Shown here piece by piece: positions 11,128 through 23,274 of a stretch of 64,000 nt of DNA (position 1 is the stretch's first letter; every line of letters starts with the position of its first letter). Source of the DNA: Isoetes taiwanensis (taxonomy: Eukaryota > Streptophyta > Lycopodiopsida > Isoetales > Isoetaceae); the NCBI GenBank assembly GCA_021234155.1, contig JAJEKV010000067.1, positions 4,643,279 to 4,707,278 on the forward strand, in the 5' to 3' direction. Position numbers and translations under genes: made by a program. The notes beneath the pieces were generated by a model. It saw only the letters and a program-made list of their open reading frames with translations. It was not told the origin of the DNA and did not search any database.

Positions 11128-13885
11128 GGCAGATGTTTGTCTTCAAAATTGTGTTGTCAATCCAAATGTGAGGTTTATTAACCCAGTAATTCGGAGATTT
11201 TACTCTGCAACCGTTGAATTTCATGCAGGACATTTCTCCTCGGCTAGTTTTCAAGCACGTGAGTGCTTCAAAATTTTAAAGTTTGCTCTGTTCTGTGGCT
11301 CGAACAAGATTTACCATACTGGTATTTAAATATAATATGCTGGATTTAAACCTCTTTTAGATAAAGTCTGTTCGGGCATAATGACTCAGAATGAGCATTA
11401 AATGCCATGATAGTTTCTTTCAGGGTACCAGATAATTTTCCGCCTACATAAAATATGCATAAAATATGTACCGGATATATTCATAACAAGATACAAATAT
11501 ACCGGATTTTACATTAAACAACGTTTTTTTCTATCGGATTTTTCCTTGCATCCAAAAATTTTAGACCAGCAATTTCTAAAGTGGACCAGACAAACAAAGG
11601 GTTTATCCAGGTATTTTTTGAACCCTGGTTTCTTTGATGGCAATCCGTTGAATAATTTCTCATTTGCCAATACTCCATTCTGTGAAGGTTGCTTCAGAAA
11701 GAAATATCATGAATCCAAATCTATTACCATATGCAACCCTGGTTCGTTTTGTGATGTATTTTATTGTGGCTTATTTAACAAAGTAGTAGACCTTTCTTTC
11801 TGTGATCAGTCTGTAGATTCAGTCAGGGCATGCAATGATCATATATGATAAAATTTGGATGGCATAGTTATGGTGGAATGTTTACTTATTGCCATATGAA
11901 AATTGATATCTTTTGCGAGTTTATCCGGGCACACAAGTGTTGTTGAATCTGTGGCTTTTGATGTAGCGGAGGATAACCGACCCTAATTGGAACATGCGTA
12001 CTTCACATGCCATCTTTGCTCTAGCTCCGTAACCTAGGAAAGGTAAAGAGAATTAAGTTCTTTGGGGATATTATTGTTCTAGAGTTGCTTGCGTTCTTTC
12101 CAATTGTTGCCATGGAGTGCATGCATGCAATAAAAATCGAGAATGGTGTCGATGACCAGCGGGACCGTATCTAGCATGCAAAATTGCAGGGCATTACGCC
12201 TATAGCTTATCGTGCCAAAATAGTCAAGCTGTCGAAGAAAATTTTGCTCGCATATTCTTAGACCAAAACATTTGTTTAAGATATATTGAGCATGTTGTGC
12301 ATTTGAGATTACAAATTAAATTGTTGTATTTGAGATTACAAATTAAATTGTTGTTGGAAGTTAAAACGATTGCCTTATCGGCTTCTACGCACATGGAATC
12401 GAGAGATAAAGCGGTAAAGCTTTTGATCTCTTCCGACATGATTGACATGATTTACTCTTAAATAAAGAAGTAAGTTAAGTCCGACGATCTTGAAGTAGTT
12501 TACACTAGAAGCCATTAATCATGAAATGAAATAATGCAGGCCGGAAGATGGTGATACACTATGAATTGTGTTGCGGGCATGTTCTATTAGTAACAACATT
12601 GATGGCAAGTAAAGGCGTTGAAAAAACCTCAATGACATAGCGATTGCATTCCACAATCACCACCACGGCAGACTAAGGGGATTGCCATTTGCATTCCATT
12701 TGAGCCGGACTGCCTAAAGCGAATCGGTTGGCGGATGCTAAATGATAATTTAGATTTGAATGCGGATAGGGCTTATTCTTATCAAATCTTGCAACAGAGC
12801 TCCTCTTTGTAGGGCAGCTAGATCGGGCCACAAAGATAAGAGGGCGATATCGCCATTAATTTTTTTCATGGCGTGACAACCATCCGCTAGGGCCGGGCTT
12901 TGCATATCAGATTTTGGAGTTCTTCTCAAAGTGTGCATTAATATCTTCGGCATGTTGGCGTATCCACTTGGCCTAGTTAGTGATTATTCCGCCTAAATTG
13001 AATTAACCTTTGTGGCGATTGATTGAGATATGGATTGGGTACTTCTTGAAGGGAGATTGATTGACGGCGGTCGGGCATTATATTTTGAATCAACTGGGGT
13101 TGTATCTTATGATAAGCCCAAGAAGCACGATCTGTCGGTGATGTTATGCAAATGTTGGCATTTTCCTTTGTCATAATTTTTATTCGACATGTTTTTTTAC
13201 GTGGAATAGCTCTATTTGGCCACTCTATGAAGGATTTTTCACTTTTCGCTTTGATTCAGTGATGGCTTTCTCTTGCTTTCAAGCCAATGTATTCTAAGCG
13301 GTTGATTTACGTTATGGCTCAAAAGCCTAAAGCTTTACATCGAAATGTGGATTTGCGGTTTTGATTGAGGTTTGCCCATTGACATTTCATAGCTCCTCTT
13401 AGGGTTTTCTCGGAGTCTTTAAGCATTGATCTATTACGAGGATGTTGGGAACAATTGTTTATTTCTAAACCCTTAGTCCTTTATCTTTTTGGTTATTACG
13501 AGGGATGTAAATTTGAATCGAGATAACCCAAACCATGCTTTAATGTCAGTTACCTTAAGGCAAAGGTATGTTCTCTACCCTTTATTTTTAAGCCTTACTT
13601 TAAGGTAGTTATCTCAAGGCAAAATGAGAACTATTTATTTTCTTACCTTTCTTGCCCATTATCTTAAACCTTCAATTGAGCTTTGGTTTTGCAATTCAAG
13701 GCTAAAGCTGTTTGATGCATTGTGTATTTCATGGATAAGGATAAGAAAACAATATTCTACGAAAAAATATCTTTCATATATGCATTGTTTGTTTAGAAAA
13801 ATGGTCTTACAACATGTTCCATATGTATCACTTCTATGGATAAATCCTTATTATTGCTAAATCCTCGGGCCAGGATAAACACAAA
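11128..13885. other. No recognised gene
   Basis: Frames at 11126-11329 and 11546-11848 have ordinary amino-acid composition but no recognisable motif. Minus-strand frames at 12750-13174 are interrupted by many stops and resemble a decayed element. A pair of CTTACTTTAAGGTAGTT/GTTACCTTAAGGCAAAG-like stretches lies near 13548-13625. Confidence 0.3.
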
Positions 13886-13889
13886 ATAT

Positions 13890-13976
13890 ATGAATGAAAT
13901 TTGACCACCATGATGGGAACCCTAAAAATGAAAATGAATGAAATTCGACCACCATGATGAGCACCCTAAAAATGAA
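13890..13976. repeat. Two-copy short tandem repeat
   Basis: GAATGAAATTTGACCACCAT with GATGGGAACCCTAAAAATGA recurs as GAATGAAATTCGACCACCAT with GATGAGCACCCTAAAAATGA. The offset is about 44 bp. Confidence 0.85.
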
Positions 13977-14274
13977 ATGCCTACTGTATAAACTACATCA
14001 GGGAACCTTTAATTCAAATGTCAGCCACTGCCAATGGAAATATTGCACGAGAAAGAAGTGGGAAAGAAGCTAGATGATAGTAGAATTTTCGTAATCTTCC
14101 CTTTATTTTATCCCATTGATAGTACAAAAACTTGTATATATATATAATTATACTGGGATTTTAATTCATCCACTTTTCTAATTTATAGAAGAGCATATGC
14201 TTAAATGTTTATGCTCCTTTAGGATTTTCCCTCCACAATGCTTGAGCGCTCATAGATTGCATCACAATTGGGAG

Positions 14275-15297
14275 CTAGGAGAGCAATGTTTTGATGAACT
14301 TGCAAAACGTGTTTTCAATAATTTTGCAGAACGTTTGCTCATTTCCACTTGTCCTTTCTGATTTTCCAGAAAAATTCCCATCGATCCCTATTGTCTTCAT
14401 CATATATTTCACCCAGCTCGCTAACGCCTGACCACTAACCCTCAGCTTCGAGTTATACCATACTGGAGTCCTTGGAGAAACAATTGCCTAAAACAATAAC
14501 AATTAATATAACGAAATAAACAGAAAATAACACTGAAAATAACAGAATACAATAACAGAAAAAAATAACAGAATATAATACTTACGATTCAGTGGGATAA
14601 AGCTGGCCATCCAATTTGGTTACTTGCAGCATAAACTGCTCAAGCATTCCGGCAAACTCCACAAGGTCAAGCTCTTCAACAGATTTCTCACATGAAATTC
14701 CCCTATACTCTCTCCACAAATCAAACCTATTTCTAGCCCATGTGATTTTATTCTGTGACTTCTTTGCACCTCCAGCATCAACCTCTTTACAAAGGTTCTC
14801 ATCGATCTCTATAAATGGTATCCGCTCCCCATTCTTTCCAAGAATACTAGGGTTTTTGCGCAGAATTGGCTTGTCAAACATTCCTGAAACTTCTGCATTT
14901 GTGATGTAATCAGAAATAACTGATTCTGAAAACTCCTTACTAATCTCTGCCTCGAAATCCAAACTTTTCTTCTCTCCCAATCTGCCAGAGGCACAACCAT
15001 GCTCATTCTTCTCATTGGTAATATCAGACAAAACACTAAAGCTTGGAACCTCTGCCATTCCTGTATACTCCAGACTTCGAGTCATACATCTAAAAAATAA
15101 CACAAGAATGACAATACTAACTATTGACATACTTCAGACCCTGCATGCAAAAAAAAATGACATTAGACAGTAAAAAACATCATAAAGAACAACATGCACG
15201 AGGAAAGCTTACCTAGAGTAGAATCTTGGCTCACAAAGTTCTTCTACAACTCGCCAGACTCGTCCTAACACTCTGGATCTTGAACTTGAAGCTCCAG
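14275..15297 (-). pseudogene. Spliced remnant of a Crypton-like tyrosine recombinase gene
   Basis: Three minus-strand exon-like pieces have good splice signals: 15297-15213, 15089-14586 and 14487-14275. The first junction is in frame (FYS|R, then CMTRSLEYTG). The large exon contains WARNRFDLWREYRG followed by LEQFMLQVTKLDGQLYP. This matches the N-terminal lobe seen in Crypton-type and QRICH1/ZMYM-related (DUF3504) tyrosine recombinases: a W/R-rich helix, then F-hydrophobic-V-K-DG-x-YP. The last piece, in a different frame, reads TPVWYNSKLRVSGQALASWV and KTIGIDGNFSGKS. That corresponds to the C-terminal lobe (WY...G...A.WVK.M...IGIDG.FTGHS). The region between, with the first catalytic Arg and the HxxR, is missing, so this is broken. 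Family assignment is by motif memory. Confidence 0.5.
14488..14585 (-). other. AT-rich intron-like gap with ATAACAGAA repeats
   Basis: The stretch is bounded by a GTAAGT-type donor (GAATC|GTAAG at 14585) and an acceptor (TTTTAG|GC at 14488). It is filled with repeated ATAACAGAA/AATAACA words. Joining across it does not keep the recombinase frame, so the original coding part between has been lost. Confidence 0.45.
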
Positions 15298-15773
15298 CTG
15301 CCGAAAGAAACAACAAATCCAAGGTCAGAATCAAGAAAAAAAGAATCTACTGCAAAAACTAAAAGTATTCCTACTCACACAACGCCTTGCAGTTGAAAAA
15401 CTCCCGAAAATCTCCACAAAAACAAGGATCCTTCAAAAAGTAGTCGCAAAAAGTAGGCGCTCTTCTTCAAAATCAGATGAAAAGAAACAGCAGAATCAAC
15501 TTCAAGCTTTTCCAGTCGAAAAGACACTCCAAAACTCGAAAATGGCACAGAAATATCAAGATTCTTCCAAAAACATCGAAGATGTAAGGCGCTCCTATAT
15601 CAAAAGATACGTCTCGATCCAGCGCCTCAGGCAAGACAAAAATCAGCCGGATCGACGACGCCTAGGCCACTGGCGTCATGACGGCGCCATAGGCGCAGAC
15701 CTACCGCCAAACTAAAAAAGAGGAACAAGTGAAATGGCCGACGCGGGCGAAAAAATGCCCCAAATTTCCGTTA

Positions 15774-15964
15774 GCAAGCAATGTTTGTGTGTCGGAATTA
15801 CGGTTTAGAAAATTGGTCGAGCGTCGTTGAAAATTGGCCTCATACGACGGCGTCGGCCAATTTTCTAAACCAAAATTCCCTCCACACAAACATTCCTATA
15901 TACTTAATGTCCAATTTTCTAAACCAAAATTCCCTCCACACAAACATTCCTATATACTTAATGT
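15774..15964. repeat. Perfect 54-bp tandem duplication with an inverted partner
   Basis: CCAATTTTCTAAACCAAAAT and the following text up to CTTAATGT occurs twice in a row (15856-15910, 15911-15964). Just upstream, at about 15779-15818, lies an inverted imperfect copy (AATGTTTGTGTG...GGTTTAGAAAATTGG). The three arms could form a hairpin of about 38 bp. I see no coding content. Confidence 0.85.
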
Positions 15965-16633
15965 CCATCTGAGTAGCAAGAGGGAAAGGGTACGAAGAAT
16001 TTGATTACTTGAATGCTAGAATTGGAAGAAAAAGGAGAATGTCATTTCTCAACTCCATCTGTACTCACATAGACTTGAGACTGAGTTAAGATTTATGATA
16101 GTTGCAAAAATGCTAAAACAGGAAATTTTCTCATGCTTTGCTATGCTCGACTTTATGTCATTCGCGAGAATATTTTGAACTGGAGTGCAAGCACCAATCA
16201 TTGGAGCTTATCTTCAAGAATTTTCAAATTGCAAAAAAATGTGCTTTGGAGTTTAATAGTTGGGGCAAGAGTCTAAAACTAATTACAAGTTGAATCGCCT
16301 ATGCACCTGACCTCAAACAGTTAATGAAGATAAGTAAAAGCGGACAATATCGGATGCCCAAGGCATGATGCATGAACTATTAAGTGAGAAGTCAAAAGCA
16401 CCATTACATCACCATTTCTTTTTTTATTAAATTTCAGAATTTACATGGTTGTTGGGCAACATTCATCTGTCCAACAAATGATACCAAAATCCTGTATACC
16501 TACACTAAAATCATATCCAAACTTCTCTGGATGACACTATTTACAATCTTCAGCTACAAAGCACGTACCAATCTTGACTAGCATTTATACACGTGATTGG
16601 TCGGCATCAATACCAATTCAAAAGCAAAAGCAT
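15965..16633. other. 3' flank of the TCP11-like gene
   Basis: No gene is recognised. The 3' UTR of the minus-strand TCP11-like gene should start at 16633 and run downward here. I cannot place the polyadenylation site with confidence. Confidence 0.4.
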
Positions 16634-19600
16634 TTACATGCCAGATGAGGCAAGGCACGTATACCATGGCTCATGAACCTGACCTGATATGACTGCAAGC
16701 CTATCAATACGACCGCTTACATCTATAATTTTATCAACAGCATAACCTCCTCCAATCCTTCTCAAAGCAGATTCGGCAACAGGAAGCCCAATGTCTTTGC
16801 CAAAAATCAAAATTGCCCTCAGACTAACCTGCACAACCGATGAAACACGTGCAAAGACAGGATCATCTGGTGAAAGAGACCTCCCAAGAACTCGTGCCAT
16901 TAGTTCTGCAGATGAATTGACATCTGTTCCCAGTTGCTCGCTACAAAGCTCACCAAGCAAAAGGCCAATTTGTGAGACAGAGACAATGGGGCCATTGAGT
17001 AGCAGACCAAGTCTTCTGACCCCTGATGAAATAACATCTTCTACATTGGTTCCCTGGACTCCTTTGGTCACAAGTTCCTGCCTAACCAATAGCAGGCTGC
17101 ACAGAAATTTAGACATTCATTAGATTTCTTAGGAACATAAAATCCAATAAAAGAAAACTAGCTCACCTAGTGATCGTCACGACAATCTTTTGGAACTCAT
17201 TTTGAAGATCCCTAATCCTTGCAACATTCAGGGCAAAAGTTTCTGGAATATTATCCACTACAGCTGCCTCGAGACCGCAAACTATACTCAATAGGCCAAC
17301 CCTGATAAGCACATTGTTGGTGTTCCAATCTGCTGAGGCAGACCTTTCCCCATCTGGGAATGGAAACAGATCAACCAATAAAGGCCTTTTAACTTTCTTA
17401 AAGTCAAAAGAAACTAAAATAATATCATAATTACCTAAAGACATATTGGAAGATACAACTCTAATCGAATTTCTCCCTCCATTTGCAACAACTCTTGTCC
17501 CTGTACACATTGGAAACATTGGAGATGGAGTAGTTGAGTTTCCTTTCGAAGATACAGGAAGTGTTGCCAGGATTCGTTCAATCTCATTTTTTGCTTCCTC
17601 TAAATGGCTTTGGGTGCTCGTGATCCATCGGTATAGACGCGGTAGCTTTTCATGAATATCCCGGATGCATGAAGAATCAGGCTTAGAAGTAACCATGTAA
17701 CGATCTGCAAATGCCTTCCGCAAGTACTCCACGCCTGAAGAGCCACCAATCAAAGAAGCAAGTGATCGTAATCGGGTAGAGCTGATATCCTGTTTCAGAA
17801 CCTGCAAGCATCCACCAGACCCATGGATTCAACATCGAAATAAGGGAAAACCAATAAGCAGCTCCATAATGAACAAAGGAAGACAAAAACCTGCAGTTGC
17901 TCAAAAACAAACTGCAGCCCTTTCACAAGAGCATTTACAAATGCATCCCTTGCATTTCCATCTGAAACCATTGCTGCTGAGAGGCTCTCCATTAAAGACT
18001 GGCGTGCAGTCTTGGCCTCTGTATCACGTACAGGAGCACCTAGTCTTAGGATAACATCTAAAGTATAATCCAAGAGACGTTGTAGATAACCATAGTCATT
18101 GCTTCCTGATTCCAGCACCTATGTTCAAAATCATATACTAAAGTCAGCATTACTACTCATTTTTCTATCCAAATGGACTATTCAAACATATTAGACCTGT
18201 GATAAGAGTTCCAGGTCTAAGCTTTCATGAAGTCCCTGCTTCCAAGCCTCTGGTATAAAAGTCAAGAGATCTTGCTTTACTTCACCAATAAGGCTTATTA
18301 TACGACTGTAGTCAGGTGGATGTTTTGCCAGAGTCTCAACAATCCCATCCCAGAAGGCTCTTTCCATGGTAGTCCGAATTTGTGTCTACAAAGGATAAAG
18401 ATGGCAATATTAATTAAACATGTACGGACATATGAATATAGCTGAAAATGTCAAATTTCTCCTTATACCTGAATATTTGCAATGAAATCATTTTTCCCAG
18501 GATCTAATAGATCCATCCGTGGTTTCTCTGCTTGCCAATTTGGGTCATGCATCATCTCATTTACAATATGTTCGTTGGTAACTCCAGAGATACCAAAATG
18601 TGATCCAGGGTCCAAAGCTATTGGTGCTACATTGCTTTCAGAAGTACCTTGCTGTTTTTGATCTTCACTCTTGGATGAGGATGGTGAATTGAACAGGCGA
18701 CGAGCAACCTTTGACCGAGGTTTTATATCAGACAAATCTGCTCCATTCTTCTCAGGGACTATGTCATCAGGAGATGCAAGGGCAAATGGCGAAGGAAGTG
18801 AAGTCCCATTCTCTCTACATTCCAAGAACTTAGAGCGCACGGCTGATAATGCTTCATCCATATTGTTTGCTCCATTTTTTCCTGTTAAATGCAAAATCCG
18901 ATCGCGTAATAGCCTTTGATCTTCCAACACCTAACAAAACAATAAGGTATTAGGTCTGCTTATGAAGAAATAAATTAGCAAAATAATTTCCAAAATGGTA
19001 CCTGCTTCCGGATGGCCTGTGAATCATGACTAAGATCAGACCCATCCTCATCTGGCACTACCTTACATTTCTGCAACATAGATACTTCCAATTGGCATGC
19101 AACACGTATCAAATCTTCTTCTAACAATTGGGCATCTTTCACCTTCCATGCAACAAACCGACACAAGTAGGAAGACCACACGTTATCAAAAGAGATCAAC
19201 TGAGATGAAAATGGCCTTTGAGGAGTATGACAAAGGATATGATTCTCTTGGGAATGGTCTGGGGTGGATACAGGATCTCTTTTACCACTAATGTCAGGAG
19301 TAGATGGTGGACTAGATGCTAATCCAGATGGTGGACCATCTAACACAGTTGATACCAAGGCCTCAAACTCAGGCAAGAGCTTGGCAGCTGCTTCTGCAAG
19401 TGCAGCTTCACGATCACCTTTACCACTGAAGACAGCATCGGGATGCCCCAAAATCATATAAGCACAAAGGAAAACCCGGGCTGGATACCTCTCAAGTGGT
19501 TTTTTGTCTTCACTTTTTGTGACTTCTTTACCAACTTTGTTTGGTACTTGAGTACTCTTTTTGCCTGATCGGTTGACACTTGAGGCTCCTGGTTTTTTAT

Positions 19601-21138
19601 GTCCTGGAGATAAGCGCTTAAGAAGATGGTCAACCTTAGTAACATTTGACGAGTCAGTAACTGATAGCATCAGACGGCTTTCAATTCTTGCCAAAAGGGC
19701 CTTTACACTGCGCAATGTTCCTGATGACGTTATTCGTGCTGCCAATTCTTCAAAAGGAAGAGCCATGATAGACTGTTGATTGATACCACAGGCAGAAAAT
19801 TCTTCAGCTAAGGCATATGTTGTTTTCCTTGAGCGTTGAAACTGCCTCCAGCACCTTGAACAAAAATGAGACTTTAATTAGTCAAGAAAGGTTCATATAT
19901 CCACACAAATGTTGTTCATATTAAGAACGTCCCAGCAAAATGTAGCTAGGAAGTACAGGGAATACCGTGTCAATTTGCGACACAACCGGTCACCATGCTT
20001 AAACATTTTGTGGCCATTATTATGGCAAGCACCGCTACAGCCTCCTTTTTGCCTCAAATACTCTGCACGTTGTCTCTTTGCCTTATATAAACAAACAAAC
20101 AGGTTAGAAAGAGAATTTTTTGAACCTGAAATAATCAGATTATAATATTTACCCTTGAAAGACGATCTTCTAATTTTTCCTTTTTCTTTCTCAACTCCAA
20201 TTCTCTTTCACTTAAGACAGCTCTGGCAACCTTCCTTGCTTGAAGCACAACAGCTTGTGCTCGGTTTTTCTCTGCTTCCAAAAGACAAGCACGCTTCTCT
20301 TCAGCTGCAGCAATCTTTTGACATATTGCATTACGAAGCGCTTCAATTCTTTCACGATCTTTTCCCTCTAATGTCATTCGTTGCATTATGGAGTGAGCCA
20401 TGCGCTCATTGGCTGCCGCCCGTCGCTGCTTTTCAGCCTCGACCAGGGCTAACCTGTTTATCTCAGCTTGCTGAACACGAGATTCAACCCTTGATCCTAA
20501 TTCTTCACGCTCCCTCTCCGCCCGCAGCTGTGCCTCTGTCTTGGCAGCCAGCCTTAATTCATGCAACTTTGCCAATCTCCTTTGTTCATGGGCTAGAAGT
20601 TCTAAGCTGCACACATTATCAATATTACGTTGTTATAAGATGATCACAGAAAAATAGTCTGGTTTGAAAAATGGAACTTGCATACCGCTTTTTCTCAGCC
20701 GCATAAAGTTTTGCTTCAAGACGTTGAGCATGTTCCTTTGACAGCAGTGAACACGACTGATTAGTTCGCTTTTTTGGCTTTGCCTTGTTTGCTAGCCATT
20801 CATGGAATTGCTGTTCAGGTAGCCCACAATGAGAATCTTTATGGTCCAAAAATCACAGTTCACAGCTCTTATTAAAAAACAATGGCTATCATAAGATATT
20901 TAATTACCTGTCGCCTGGAATCTGCTTCCTTTAACCTGGCTTCTATATCTTCAAGACTTGCAGGGGATTTCGACTTGTTTTCCACTGTCTGTTCAAGTCG
21001 TCGTCTTACACGTTTGGGTATAGACAATGCTGAACCCAATGATTCTGCAACTTCAATATCGAAGGCAACTGCTGAACTGGGAGAGCTCATAATCACATCT
21101 CCCAAGCTTACAGGATCGGTAGTCATCGATGTTGCCAT
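16634..21138 (-). CDS. T-complex protein 11 (TCP11)-like protein, 11 coding exons
   Basis: Exons, minus strand: 21138-20908, 20810-20686, 20606-20153, 20081-19966, 19854-19002, 18930-18469, 18385-18197, 18118-17891, 17801-17435, 17353-17167 and 17096-16634. All introns are GT-AG and the phases agree, giving 3,675 nt (1,224 residues plus stop), close to plant relatives as I recall them. Residues 1-77 are Ser/Glu-rich. Residues 78-310 hold QFHEWLANKAKPKKR and a long charged coiled coil (AEREREELGSRVESRVQQAE), ending AKRQRAEYL. CWRQFQRSRKTTYALAEEF follows. The TCP11 domain occupies the C-terminal part, with TMERAFWDGIVETLAKHPPD near residue 755 and SLIGEVKQDLLTFIPEAWK. The family includes yeast SOK1 and mammalian TCP11, linked to cAMP/PKA signalling. 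The plant role is poorly known, and no enzyme motif is visible. No stop or frameshift interrupts it. This is the only apparently intact host gene here. Confidence 0.93.
17354..17434 (-). other. 81-nt in-frame intron of the TCP11-like gene (exitron-like)
   Basis: The segment has a GTAATT donor, an AT-rich body and a TTCCCAG acceptor, so it looks like a real intron. It is exactly 27 codons long, has no stop and keeps the frame if retained. Retention would add a hydrophobic stretch between NMSL and GERSASADW. I chose splicing because the insert looks unlike its neighbours, but transcripts may hold both forms. Confidence 0.65.
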
Positions 21139-22070
21139 CGTTCATTTAATGAAAACAATGATCCTAACAAGACGAACACATACAAAGTGATGCTCAAGAC
21201 AAGAACAAAAATACATTGTTATAAATTATCTTAAACCTTGAAATGCTTCTCCTTTGCTATTTGAACGGATGCAACACAGTTTTACACAAGCATGCACCTA
21301 AAATATAGCTTTACGACCCTCTAGGAGATTCCCAAACTACCGTTACCAAACAAAATCTTTGAACATGAATAGGATAAACTATAGAGCCTGCCGTCTCCAT
21401 AGCAAATAATCCGTCTTGCCCCAGCCCTAGAGGCCCTCTCTCCCAAATTTTGTGGCTTACTGTCTGCCTCACTCCGTAAATATAAAAACGAAAAGAACGA
21501 AGAAAAGTACGCAGCTTAAGACAACAGCAAACTACACGAAAATTATACCTTCAAAGCTGAGAATGTTTTTCTTGATCGTATGAAAATGGCAAATTGCCAG
21601 CAGATGATGCACACCAATTCCGCAAAGAAAAAACGTCTTTTGGGTAAACCGTATCAATTTATCGCACGATCCTACCAAGATATAATCTGCACCACATAAA
21701 AATCTTATTGAAACTTGAAACCGTGACAAAATAACCGTTTGATCAGAAAATTCAATATCATCAGAATCCAGGATTGACCCAAGAAAAAAATCAACACATG
21801 GATCATCAAACAGAGACCCAAAAAATGCCTACGAAAGCAAACAGAAATGTGCGAAAGAGGCAGAGAAGGAAAAAAGGGGCAGAAAGGTGCAAAGGCGAAA
21901 TCTAACCTTTGAAGCTTCGGAAGGATCGAAAACGAAATTGGACACAAAGCAGGCAAGATTTGAAGAGCTTGCAGGAATGGAGGAAGAATTGAAGCCGCCG
22001 GAAGAAGCAGAAGAGGAAAGGGAAGAAATTAAAAGGACCGGAAAAAACACGAGGGTCCCATTAACCATAA
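21139..22070 (-). other. Inferred split 5' leader of the TCP11-like gene
   Basis: Upstream of the ATG at 21138, an acceptor (CTTGTTAG|GATC, exon edge 21163) and a donor (TTCAAAG|GTTAG, exon edge 21907) bracket a 743-bp intron (21164-21906). That places a non-coding first exon at about 21907-22070. Introns in plant 5' leaders are common; this one is inferred from splice signals only. Confidence 0.5.
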
Positions 22071-23090
22071 ATAAATACGAGATTATAATTAATTAAATCA
22101 CTTTATTAAACAGCGCAGTGTCAAAAGGACGAATAGGATCTTGCCACAAAGGACGTAGCCCTACGCAGAGCTTACGCGGATGATCGGACGGCTGGGGTTC
22201 TCTTGGTTTGTGTGACGTGGTCGTATCAGAAGCGTGGATTTCGCGTGCGAAAACTGCTTGAATTATACCGGTTAATGAGATTGGAGTTGGAGGAGATCTT
22301 GACCGTACGTGGCACGTGCGAAGGCGTAACGGGCAGTAACGAATCGGTCAGCTTTGCCGTGCTGGAAGTTAAAGGCTTAGTCAATAGAATTTGCCACGTA
22401 GGCTGACACGTGGCATTTAAATAACCATATGAATTGGATTGGCATTAAAATAACCATTGGAATTAGATTGGCGCATATACATTCGCTAGTATTTGTCCAC
22501 GCTTTGGATTTAATGGATTTTTTGCCATTGTCCACCCCTTGGCTTTAGCCCATGTGTAGGCCGACATTTCGTGCACGAAAGCCCATCTGGCCCCAACGTT
22601 TTATCCCTTATGCTTCAGCCTTCAATTTGAACACTTTGTCCTGGCCCCAGCACTCATCTCCTGCGCTCAAGTCATCAATCACTGCACTCTATCGATAGAT
22701 TCTGGCCACAGTCTCGTGGCTTATTCTCTGTCTCCTGCAGCATCTCTGTTCCTTCTAAACTCTTATTTGTCAATGCTTCTCTCTGACTAAAGTGACGGGT
22801 ACTTTAAAGGCGTGCATTCGAGACAATCTGGTGGCCACCATTGCCTGGAGGCTCTCTATCTTTGTTCCCTAAAGAACAAAATTGGAATAATAGTGCATGT
22901 ACGCGATCACATATTCTATAGCCTTTTTTGTCCAATTGGATGGTTCTGATATTAAATTTGAATACATAAATACTTTAGAAAGGTGTACACAACCTGACAT
23001 ATGGAATCCCTTGCGTACAAACATATCGATCTCTATTTAAATATGAGGTTGTTGGGATTACACCAACCAATTTTATTTTGAGATTAGTTG
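22071..23090. promoter_or_regulatory. Probable promoter region of the TCP11-like gene with two G-boxes
   Basis: Two CACGTG cores lie at 22313-22318 (GGCACGTGCG) and 22407-22412 (GACACGTGGC), a few hundred bases upstream of the inferred first exon. CACGTG is the bZIP/bHLH G-box core in plants. No clear TATA box is seen. No gene is recognised in the rest of the stretch. Confidence 0.4.
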
Positions 23091-23098
23091 AACCTCAT

Positions 23099-23202
23099 GG
23101 TTGCAACACTAGCCATACATGACGAGATAACTATTGATAATAAAGACCGGTTGCAACACTAGCCATACATGACGGGATATCTACTGATAATAAAGACACG
23201 GT
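23099..23202. repeat. Two-copy 51-bp tandem repeat
   Basis: GGTTGCAACACTAGCCATAC followed by ATGACG(A/G)GATA and TTGATAATAAAGAC-like text occurs twice, head to tail. Confidence 0.9.
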
Positions 23203-23274
23203 CGTCTTCATCTCATAACCCTTGTGTTTTACACTCAAGATGTATATATTTCATTTCGGCGTAGGATAATCTTA

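Noticed and set aside
16791-17123. Plus-strand ORFs opposite the TCP11-like exons (also 17446, 18671, 19264, 20155)
   Set aside because: They are antisense shadows of well-supported exons on the minus strand.
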